NCBI RefSeq assembly: GCF_009725755.1
Contig: NZ_WNIJ01000002.1
Coordinates: forward strand, 124,001-188,000
Source of the DNA: Bombella sp. ESL0385
GTDB lineage: Bacteria > Pseudomonadota > Alphaproteobacteria > Acetobacterales > Acetobacteraceae
Direction: 5' to 3'
DNA length: 64,000 nucleotides
The translations under genes and the position numbers were made by a program. The first letter of the stretch is position 1. The number at the start of each line of letters is the position of its first letter. The notes beneath the pieces were generated by a model. The model saw nothing but the letters and a program-made list of their open reading frames with translations, searched no databases and was not told the DNA's origin. Positions 21,962 through 29,086 of this stretch are shown here, piece by piece.

Positions 21962-23395
21962 TTAAGCAGCTTTATCCTCTGCCGTAATGGCAGGGAAGAT
22001 GAGGCGGAAGACAGTGCCACTCATCACGCCCACCTCATTATTTTCTTCAATCACAAGGCGGGCTTCATGCAGACGAACAATCGCTGCTACTAAGCTAAGA
22101 CCAAGGCCACTCCCAGGGATATGACGGCTTTTATCTGCACGGTAAAAACGGCCCATCACCGCATTGCGCTCCTCTATAGCAATACCGACACCTGTATCGC
22201 GTACTTCAAACCACGCTTCTGCAAGTTCATTACAGCCCGCCCGTAAGGTGACGCTGCCTCCCGCGGCTGTAAACTTTAGTGCATTATCCAGTAAGTTTGC
22301 TAAGACTTCATTCAATAAATCCGCATCCCCCCAAAGAGGGACCGGCCCTTCATGCGGGACCACGGAGAGGGATAAACCCTGCATCTCCGCTATAGGCTCA
22401 TATAAATCGGCCATATCCATCATCAAGGGCATAATATCCATCTGCTGAAAACCCACCCGCCGCTGGCCTGTCTCAATCTCACCAATACGCAATAACGCCG
22501 TAATGATGGAGAAACATTGCTCCAAATCGCGCTGGCATAACCCCATCGCACGCTCAAAACGCTCTTTATCCTCTATGGAAGGGCCCAAACTCTGCGCCAC
22601 AGCATTAACGCGATCTAAGCGCGCTTGCACGCGTGCTAGAGGGGTGCGGAGGTCATGAGCGATATCATTACCCACATCGCGCATCTCCCCCATAAGCTGC
22701 TCTAGCCTATCCAACATACGGTTTACCGAGCCTGCAAGGCGGTCTAGCTCGTCATGCCCGCGCCCAACAGGTAAACGCTCACGCATTTGGCCTTTCATAA
22801 TTTGCTCAATAGAGGAGTGCATTTTGGTAATGCGTCCCAAGGCCCTGCGACTAAGGACCATCCCCGCTAACAACGCGAACAGCACCACCGGCACCATCGC
22901 AAATAATGCTGAACGCTGCGCAACCTGCCATAGCTCGTTAATCATATGACGGGAGCGACCTAGCACTAAAAGCCGCGTCCGCCCCGGCTGCATCCCCGGA
23001 ACTTCCACCACCAAAAAACGCATGACTGTAACGCTATGGTCTGGCAGCACAAAGGAGAGCTTCTGCATGGTCGGGCCAAACTTAAGCCCAGCAGGCCATG
23101 CCTTCATATCTCCTACGATGGGATGACGATTTTTATCAAACAACGCTGCGGCATTAAGAAAAACGCGTAGCTCGCTTGTGCTGCGCTCCTTTAGACGGAT
23201 TTCCAAATCACCCGGAGCTTCCTGCATCAAAACAGAGGCGGAGCGGCGGAGCAAATCATCGGTGCGGAGCTTCTCATAAGTGCTAATCTGCCCATAAAGA
23301 AGGCCTAGCTCCAACAACATGCCCAGCACGATGATGCCAACAAGCCCTAAGGTCAGCCGGAACGCTGCGGTGCGGAAAAGGTCACTCCGGAACAC
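21962..23395 (-). CDS. Sensor histidine kinase of a two-component system
   Basis: Membrane-bound sensor kinase. It has TM1 near the N-terminus, a periplasmic domain of about 130 residues, TM2 (LFAMVPVVLFALLAGMVL), a HAMP linker and the HisKA box NDIAHDLRTPLARV with its phospho-histidine. The ATPase motifs follow: LLDNALKFTAAGG (N box), DTGVGI (G1) and GSGLGLSL (G2). The open frame begins with a GTG at 23416; I chose the GTG at 23395, which follows GGGGCGGGG and leaves only a 14-nt overlap with the regulator gene. It is the partner of the upstream OmpR-type regulator. The ligand is unknown. Confidence 0.92.
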   Translation of the reverse strand: MFRSDLFRTAAFRLTLGLVGIIVLGMLLELGLLYGQISTYEKLRTDDLLRRSASVLMQEAPGDLEIRLKERSTSELRVFLNAAALFDKNRHPIVGDMKAWPAGLKFGPTMQKLSFVLPDHSVTVMRFLVVEVPGMQPGRTRLLVLGRSRHMINELWQVAQRSALFAMVPVVLFALLAGMVLSRRALGRITKMHSSIEQIMKGQMRERLPVGRGHDELDRLAGSVNRMLDRLEQLMGEMRDVGNDIAHDLRTPLARVQARLDRVNAVAQSLGPSIEDKERFERAMGLCQRDLEQCFSIITALLRIGEIETGQRRVGFQQMDIMPLMMDMADLYEPIAEMQGLSLSVVPHEGPVPLWGDADLLNEVLANLLDNALKFTAAGGSVTLRAGCNELAEAWFEVRDTGVGIAIEERNAVMGRFYRADKSRHIPGSGLGLSLVAAIVRLHEARLVIEENNEVGVMSGTVFRLIFPAITAEDKAA

Positions 23396-24137
23396 GCAAA
23401 CAGAACCCCGCCCCACGGATGCTATGAATTAACGCTTCCTCACCCTCCTTATCCACCTTGCGGCGTAATTTACCGATATGCACATCCACAAGATTCGTCC
23501 GCGGGACGAAGCGGTAATTCCATACATCCTCAAGCAGCATTGTCCGGGTAAGGACAGTATTAGGCCGACGCATCATATATTCCAGCAAACGGAACTCGCG
23601 CGGCAATAGCTCAATCTCCCGCCCCTCGCGCCGAACGCGCCGCTCTAGCAGGTCCATCTCCAACGGCCCTAACTTCAGCATAGAGGCTCGCCCATAAATA
23701 GGCCGCCTCAATAAAGCCTCTAGCCGTGCGGCTAATTCCTCCATCACAAAAGGCTTCGTCAAATAATCATCACCGCCCGCTTTAAGCCCGCTAATACGAT
23801 CATCTACCGCCGATAATGCCGAGAGGACTAAGACGGGCATTGTCATCCCCTGCTCACGCAGTGTCTCTAAGATGCTCAGCCCATCAAGCCCCGGTAACAT
23901 ACGGTCCATCACCAAAAGGTCATGCTCACCTGTTCGGGCCATCTCCAGCCCTTCTGGCCCCGTGGCAGCACGGCTCACATCATAACCACGCCCGCGTAAG
24001 TCCTCCACTATCTCCTCAGCGAGGCTATCGTCATCCTCTATTAAAAGAAGCTTCGCTGGGGCATGGCCTTTCCCCTCCTCATGAGGATCGCTAGGCCAAG
24101 GCTGCCGCTCATTCTTTTTCAAAGATATATCTACCAT
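23382..24137 (-). CDS. OmpR-family response regulator
   Basis: A receiver domain with the acidic pocket EDD (residues 34-36), the phospho-acceptor D78 in VMDRMLPGLDG and the conserved Lys in DDYLTKPF. It is followed by a winged-helix DNA-binding domain (LLPREFRLLEYMMRRPN, DVHIGKLRRKVD). It carries an unusual polar N-terminal extension of about 27 residues before the receiver, unless a non-ATG start is used. The gene overlaps the kinase gene, so the pair is one operon just upstream of the RND efflux genes, its likely target. Confidence 0.94.
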   Translation of the reverse strand: MVDISLKKNERQPWPSDPHEEGKGHAPAKLLLIEDDDSLAEEIVEDLRGRGYDVSRAATGPEGLEMARTGEHDLLVMDRMLPGLDGLSILETLREQGMTMPVLVLSALSAVDDRISGLKAGGDDYLTKPFVMEELAARLEALLRRPIYGRASMLKLGPLEMDLLERRVRREGREIELLPREFRLLEYMMRRPNTVLTRTMLLEDVWNYRFVPRTNLVDVHIGKLRRKVDKEGEEALIHSIRGAGFCLRVPE

Positions 24138-24179
24138 CAGCTATATGCTCCCACGCGGGACTGTCCCCTCAGTCTTACC

Positions 24180-25364
24180 CTATACGTTAGCCCGTTCTGC
24201 CGCAGCCTGTCCTGCTGCCACACCACTCGCCCATGCCCATTGGAAGTTATAGCCCCCCAACCAGCCCGTCACATCCACCGCTTCCCCCACAATATAAAGC
24301 CCCGGCACAGAGCGTGCCTCCACCGTTTGGGAGGACAAGTCCCGCGTATCCACTCCTCCCCGCATGACCTCCGCCTTAGCATACCCTTCCGTGCTGCTCG
24401 GCCTTATCGTCCAATCTGCCACATAGTTTGCTAAAACACGCACAGATTTTGCGGGCTGTTCTGCCAAAGGACGTCCATCCATCCGTCCATGAACAAGATA
24501 TCGTGCTAGACGCGCAGGCAGGGCCTCCACCAAAGCCGCAGCATGGGCCTTGGGCCGTTTTTGGCTGATAGTCCGCATCATCTCATACACATCTCGGCCG
24601 GGGAGAAGATTAAGACGCACAGCCTCGCCCCTCTCCCACCATGAAGAAATCTGTAAAATCGCAGGGCCAGACACACCCCGATGTGTAAAGACCATCCCCC
24701 CCGTAAAGCAGGGTTTTTTCCGCCCCATAAGAGACGCCGTAACAGGCAAAGACACACCGGCAAGCTCCGGCTGGGCCTCAGTCAAACAAAAGGGCACTAA
24801 GGCCGGAGCCGGTGCAACCACACGCAGCCCAAAACGCTGCGCGATGCGTAAAGAGAAGTCCGTTGCCCCTAATTTTGGCAAAGCCAACCCACCGGTTGCC
24901 AAAATCACCGCCCGCGTCTGAAGCACACCCTGCGCGGTCTCCACCGCAAAAACATGGCCATCATGCGCGACATCCCGTACCACACAACCAAGCTGAAAGC
25001 GCACATGCGCGGCACGACATTCAGTCTCCAACATTGTGACAATCTGCCGGGCAGATTCATCACAAAAAAGCTGACCATCTTCCTTCTCATGCCAGCTTAT
25101 CTTGTGGGCTTCTACCAAAGCCAAAAAATCTTGAGGGCGATAACGCGCTAGGGCTGAACGGCAAAAATGCGGATTTTCGGAGCGATAATACCTCCAATCC
25201 GCCTTAATGTTCGTAAAATTACATCGCCCCCCGCCAGAAATCAGAATCTTCCGCCCCGGCTGCTCTGCATGGTCCAGCACAAGGACGCACGCACCCTTCT
25301 GCCCAGCTTTAGCAGCGGCCATCATCCCCGCTGCACCAGCCCCTATGACGATAACATCCCACAT
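24180..25364 (-). CDS. HI0933/YhiN-family FAD-dependent oxidoreductase
   Basis: A flavoprotein of 394 residues with the dinucleotide-binding N-terminus VIGAGAAGMMAA and the HI0933-family signature GRKILISGGGRCNFTN. The C-terminal GGVDTRDL and GEAVDVTGWLGGYNFQWA complete the FAD site. The biochemical role of this family is not established. The ATG immediately follows the stop of the FzlA-like gene (TGA|ATG), so the two are co-expressed. Confidence 0.92.
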   Translation of the reverse strand: MWDVIVIGAGAAGMMAAAKAGQKGACVLVLDHAEQPGRKILISGGGRCNFTNIKADWRYYRSENPHFCRSALARYRPQDFLALVEAHKISWHEKEDGQLFCDESARQIVTMLETECRAAHVRFQLGCVVRDVAHDGHVFAVETAQGVLQTRAVILATGGLALPKLGATDFSLRIAQRFGLRVVAPAPALVPFCLTEAQPELAGVSLPVTASLMGRKKPCFTGGMVFTHRGVSGPAILQISSWWERGEAVRLNLLPGRDVYEMMRTISQKRPKAHAAALVEALPARLARYLVHGRMDGRPLAEQPAKSVRVLANYVADWTIRPSSTEGYAKAEVMRGGVDTRDLSSQTVEARSVPGLYIVGEAVDVTGWLGGYNFQWAWASGVAAGQAAAERANV

Positions 25365-26033
25365 TCAAAAATCGAGATCCGCATAATGTGCAGGTGGGGT
25401 AACGCCACTCACTCGATCGCTTAATAAGGCCCGAAAGCAAGGGCGCGACTTAATGCGGGCGTACCAATCGCGCACACAAGGGGCTGCACGCCAGTCAATA
25501 TCACCCAGAAAATCCAGCGCAGAGAAATGTGCCGCAGCGATAAAATCCGCCGCAGAAAGGGCCGTACCACCAAGCCATGTACGCGTCTCTGCCAAATAGC
25601 CAATATAATCTAAATGGAAGCGCAGATTCTTATAGCCCGCTTGCAGAATATTCCCATCTGGAGCCCCCTGCCCAAAAAGACGCTTCTCTACCTTCTCCCC
25701 TAGCAAATTTACTGTCACTTCCTGCTGAAAAAGGCGATCAAACCAATCAATCAAACGGCGGATTTCAATACGCTCTGCCATGGTGCGGCCTAATAGAAAT
25801 GTCTCTGGATACGCTTCCTCCAGATATTCAGCAATAACCCGCGCTCCGGGCACAACCATGCCGTTATCTTCTACCAAAACGGGCACTTCCCCCGCCGGAT
25901 TTAACTTATGGAACGCGTCATTTTGTTCCCATGTCTTCTCTATAACAAGCTCAAAAGGCAAGCCTTTTTCAGCAAGCATAAGACGCACAAAACGCGATTG
26001 CGGAGAGAGGGGTAAGTGATGCAGTATACGCAT
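25365..26033 (-). CDS. Glutathione S-transferase-like protein, probable FzlA (FtsZ-binding) homologue
   Basis: A GST-fold protein of 222 residues: a thioredoxin-like N-terminal half with NPAGEVPVLVEDNG, then an all-helical C-terminal half. The N-terminus LHHLPLSPQSRFVRLMLAEKGL and the C-terminal tail PPAHYADLDF resemble FzlA, the GST-derived protein that binds FtsZ in Caulobacter and other Alphaproteobacteria; this comparison is from memory. It is divergent from minC, which also points to cell division. A plain GST remains the alternative. Confidence 0.75.
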   Translation of the reverse strand: MRILHHLPLSPQSRFVRLMLAEKGLPFELVIEKTWEQNDAFHKLNPAGEVPVLVEDNGMVVPGARVIAEYLEEAYPETFLLGRTMAERIEIRRLIDWFDRLFQQEVTVNLLGEKVEKRLFGQGAPDGNILQAGYKNLRFHLDYIGYLAETRTWLGGTALSAADFIAAAHFSALDFLGDIDWRAAPCVRDWYARIKSRPCFRALLSDRVSGVTPPAHYADLDF

Positions 26034-26116
26034 ATGTCCTTCCTAACGCATTTTTATGCTATGGACCATTAAAAGACACTCCATAATTCTACAAACAGCC
26101 AGGTGACCCCAGCTTC

Positions 26117-26893
26117 ATGCCCAACCCCTCAGCATCTCAGCCACTTCATCCATCAGATGGGCCTTCAGTGCAAGCCTCAAAGCCTAATGGCATGACTATC
26201 CGTGCTCGTGGCCGTTCTTTCCTTGCGCTTATTCTCTCTCCAGAGGCCCCTTTAAAAGACTGGCTCGCTGGGCTGGATAATCACATGCAACGCGCGGCTG
26301 GGTTCTTCAATCGCCAGCCCGTTATTTTAGATCTTGGCCTACTTGATGAACATACTGAAGGCCTTGCAGGCTTCCAGCAAGAACTCCGCCAACGCCATAT
26401 TCATCTTATCGGCATAGAAGGGGCTGACCGCCACTGGCAAGCCTTACAAACATGGGAATGGCCTATCGAACTCCAAGGCGGTCGCCCCAGCGGGCCTGTC
26501 CAACTCCCTGAGGAAGAAGAAAAAGCCCCGCCTCTTAACCCTATCAAAGAACCCCTCATCATTAATCGCCCCGTACGCTCTGGGCAATCTATCCAAAACC
26601 CTGATGGTGATGTCATTATCCTAGGGCCGGTCTCCTCTGGGGCGGAAATTATCGCTGGGGGGTCTATCCATGTTTATGGCCCCCTGCGTGGGCGCGCCAT
26701 TGCCGGGGTCGATGGTCGCCCTCATGCGCGCATCTATACCACCAAAATGGAAGCGGAATTGCTCGCCATTGATGGTTTTTACATGGTTGCTGAGGAAATG
26801 CCTGCTGAGCCTATCGGGCAAGCTGCTCAAGTTTATCTAGAAGATGAACAGCTAAAAATCGTTCTTCTACAAGCAGCTGTTATAAAAAACTGA
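26117..26893 (+). CDS. minC: Septum site-determining protein MinC
   Basis: MinC inhibits FtsZ polymerisation and is carried to the membrane by MinD. The N-terminal domain begins at RARGRSFLALILSPEAP (near residue 28). A Pro/Glu linker precedes the beta-helical C-terminal domain, with RSGQSI, GDVIILGPVSSGAEIIAGGS and HVYGPLRGRAIAG. The length of 258 residues is normal. The first 25 residues are Ser/Pro-rich and could be shorter if a later start is used. It is followed by minD after a 185-nt gap, which may contain a second promoter. Confidence 0.95.
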   Translation: MPNPSASQPLHPSDGPSVQASKPNGMTIRARGRSFLALILSPEAPLKDWLAGLDNHMQRAAGFFNRQPVILDLGLLDEHTEGLAGFQQELRQRHIHLIGIEGADRHWQALQTWEWPIELQGGRPSGPVQLPEEEEKAPPLNPIKEPLIINRPVRSGQSIQNPDGDVIILGPVSSGAEIIAGGSIHVYGPLRGRAIAGVDGRPHARIYTTKMEAELLAIDGFYMVAEEMPAEPIGQAAQVYLEDEQLKIVLLQAAVIKN

Positions 26894-27078
26894 TCGTTTT
26901 TACACTCTTGAAAGAAACATTGTGTATTTTTCATGCAAGGACATCTTATCATTTTCTAGGAGCTACTATAGAGTGTGGGGACAGATAAGGAGGATAAAGG
27001 CTCCTCCTAAGGTCCATAATGTGTGTGCTGCTAACATTCGGCTAATCGGCCACTCAAATTAGGAAGGCTGGGAACTTC

Positions 27079-27894
27079 ATGGCAAAGATTGTGGTTGTTA
27101 CATCCGGTAAAGGGGGCGTTGGCAAAACAACAACGACAGCCGCCCTAGGTGCCGCTTTGGCACATAGCGGGCAGAATGTGGCTGTGGTCGATTTTGACGT
27201 AGGCTTGCGTAATCTAGACCTCATCATGGGTGTGGAGCGGCGGGTCGTTTTCGACCTCATCAACGTCATCCAAAATGAGGCCACCCTCTCCCAAGCCCTT
27301 ATCCGTGATAAACGCTGCGAGACCCTCTCTATCCTCCCTGCTTCCCAAACACGCGATAAAGACGCCCTCACCGCCGAGGGCGTTGCCCGCGTCATGCAGG
27401 AATTACAAGAACGCTTCGACTGGATCCTCTGCGACAGCCCAGCAGGAATTGAGCGCGGGGCACAGCTTGCGATGCATCATGCTGATGATGCGGTCATTGT
27501 CACAAACCCAGAGGTTAGCTCTGTGCGTGACTCCGACCGCATCATCGGGATGTTAGATAGCCAGACCGCCCGCGCCCAAAAAGGTGAAACAGTGGAGAAA
27601 CATCTCCTTGTGACACGCTACGACCCTAGTCGCGCCGCACGCGGAGAGATGCTCAGTGTGGAAGATGTGGTGGGTATCCTCTCCTTACCACTGCTCGGCG
27701 TTGTGCCAGAGAGTGAAGATGTCCTTAAAGCCTCCAACGTAGGAGCTCCCGTCACTTTTGCCGCCCCTGAAAGTACCCCTGCTATGGCCTATTTTGAGGC
27801 TGTAGAGCGGCTTAAAGGCAAGGACATCCCTGTCAATGTTCCTACAGAAAAACGTGGCCTATTTGACCGCATCTTCAAAAAGAGGGGCTCATGA
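27079..27894 (+). CDS. minD: Septum site-determining ATPase MinD
   Basis: MinD is the membrane-associated ATPase that oscillates with MinE and recruits MinC. It has 271 residues. The deviant Walker A GKGGVGKTT includes the signature lysine K11 and K16. VVDFDVGLRNLD and CDSPAGIE follow. The C-terminal amphipathic membrane-targeting helix is visible as RGLFDRIFKKRG. Its TGA overlaps the minE ATG (ATGA). Confidence 0.98.
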   Translation: MAKIVVVTSGKGGVGKTTTTAALGAALAHSGQNVAVVDFDVGLRNLDLIMGVERRVVFDLINVIQNEATLSQALIRDKRCETLSILPASQTRDKDALTAEGVARVMQELQERFDWILCDSPAGIERGAQLAMHHADDAVIVTNPEVSSVRDSDRIIGMLDSQTARAQKGETVEKHLLVTRYDPSRAARGEMLSVEDVVGILSLPLLGVVPESEDVLKASNVGAPVTFAAPESTPAMAYFEAVERLKGKDIPVNVPTEKRGLFDRIFKKRGS

Positions 27895-28196
27895 GTTTTC
27901 TGGATAGCTTTTTTAATAAAAAACGCCCCGTAACAAGCAGTAATGTTGCCCGGGACCGTTTACAGATTCTCCTAGCCCATGAGCGTCAAGCCCAAGCGGG
28001 GGGGGATTCTACCCTCCTCCGTACCTTACATGCGGAGATTCTAGAGGTCCTCGCACGCCATGTGTCGGTAGATGAAGATAATGTTCATGTAAAGCTTGAT
28101 AGAGGGCATAAATGCTCCAAATTGGAGATTGATATCCAAGTCCCTCAAAGTGGTTTGCGTGCACAGGTCTCCACCGTCACCAGTGACGAGCTTTAA
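27891..28196 (+). CDS. minE: Cell division topological specificity factor MinE
   Basis: MinE stimulates MinD ATPase and confines division to mid-cell. It has 101 residues. The N-terminus MSFLDSFF is the membrane-binding segment; ARDRLQILLAHER is the MinD-contact helix, and the C-terminal dimerisation domain ends LKIDIQVP-like as LEIDIQVPQSG. Start overlaps minD, so the two are translationally coupled. Confidence 0.96.
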   Translation: MSFLDSFFNKKRPVTSSNVARDRLQILLAHERQAQAGGDSTLLRTLHAEILEVLARHVSVDEDNVHVKLDRGHKCSKLEIDIQVPQSGLRAQVSTVTSDEL

Positions 28197-28227
28197 AGCC
28201 AGTTACCCCACATTGTACCGTTATGCA

Positions 28228-28247
28228 GGCGGAGCCCTAGCTCCGCC
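28228..28247. terminator. Hairpin between convergent minE and piuC
   Basis: GGCGGAGC, loop CCTA, GCTCCGCC: a perfect 8-bp GC-rich stem between the two convergent genes. No T-run on either side, so efficiency is uncertain. Confidence 0.5.
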
Positions 28248-28277
28248 GCCGGTTCTTAAAGTCTAGATGCGGTCCCT

Positions 28278-28961
28278 TTATAGCTCCGCCCAACTCCGCA
28301 ATAAATTATGATACACATTGGTCAACCTTAGGACTTCTTGATCCTTCGGCCCGTGTGTCTCTGTCAGAGCCATGATGCTCTGGTCCAAATCAAACAAGAT
28401 AGACCGATGCTCCTGCGAGCGAATCACTGATTGCGCCCAGAAGAACGACCCCCAACGGCTACCACGCGTAACAGGCGTTACAGTATGCAACGCTGTTGTG
28501 GGATACACAATCATATCCCCCGCAGGAAGCCGTACCCGCTTCTCCTCGGACGGGCCATGAAGAACCAGCTCCCCGCCCTCATATTCATCCAAATCGGAAA
28601 TAAAGAGTGTGCTGGATACATCCGTTCGGACACGATGACCTGTACCGGGGATAGGACGCAACGCATTATCCACATGCGCCCCAAAGTTCATCCCGACATC
28701 ATAGCGATTAAACAAAGGAGGAACGAGGCGTAAAGGGAGGACTGCGCTATTATAAAGAGGATTCGTCCCCAATTTACGCAACACAAAGGTAGAAAGCTCA
28801 CGCCCTAAAGGGCTATCCGGCGCGATTTGGAGGTTGTTTTTTACACTGCCTGATTGCGGCCCCGCCGTCCCACGGCCATCAACCCATTCTCCCGCTGCAA
28901 GGCGGCCACGTAGTTCTGCCAGCTCCTCCGCGGAGAGAACCGCAGGAATATGCAACATCAT
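28278..28961 (-). CDS. PiuC/YbiX-type Fe(II)/2-oxoglutarate dioxygenase
   Basis: A PKHD-type hydroxylase, the partner of Fiu/PiuA siderophore receptors in E. coli and Pseudomonas. The iron ligands are visible as HVD in NFGAHVDNALR and a distal His in ALHTVTPVTRG, where the Arg would bind 2-oxoglutarate. The start MMLHIP at 28961 follows GAAAGG and matches the family N-terminus; an ATG six codons upstream lacks a site. Length 227 residues. It lies just downstream of a siderophore receptor gene, on the same strand, with a terminator-like hairpin between. The physiological substrate of the family is unknown. Confidence 0.92.
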   Translation of the reverse strand: MMLHIPAVLSAEELAELRGRLAAGEWVDGRGTAGPQSGSVKNNLQIAPDSPLGRELSTFVLRKLGTNPLYNSAVLPLRLVPPLFNRYDVGMNFGAHVDNALRPIPGTGHRVRTDVSSTLFISDLDEYEGGELVLHGPSEEKRVRLPAGDMIVYPTTALHTVTPVTRGSRWGSFFWAQSVIRSQEHRSILFDLDQSIMALTETHGPKDQEVLRLTNVYHNLLRSWAEL

Positions 28962-29004
28962 AAAATCACGCCTTTCCATTATCCCATGTCAGCAGGGTAT
29001 TCGT

Positions 29005-29036
29005 AAAAAGGAGCAGGCAGTCCCAGCCCGCTCCTT
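29005..29036 (-). terminator. Terminator between siderophore receptor 1 and piuC
   Basis: On the minus strand AAGGAGC...GCTCCTT forms a stem around a GC-rich inner part and runs into TTTTT. It lies 50 nt past the receptor stop and 44 nt before piuC. It should reduce read-through from the receptor gene into piuC. Confidence 0.7.
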
Positions 29037-29086
29037 ATGAAACTTTCACCCCATCCTCCCTGCGATACAAGAAGGATAGACCAAAA

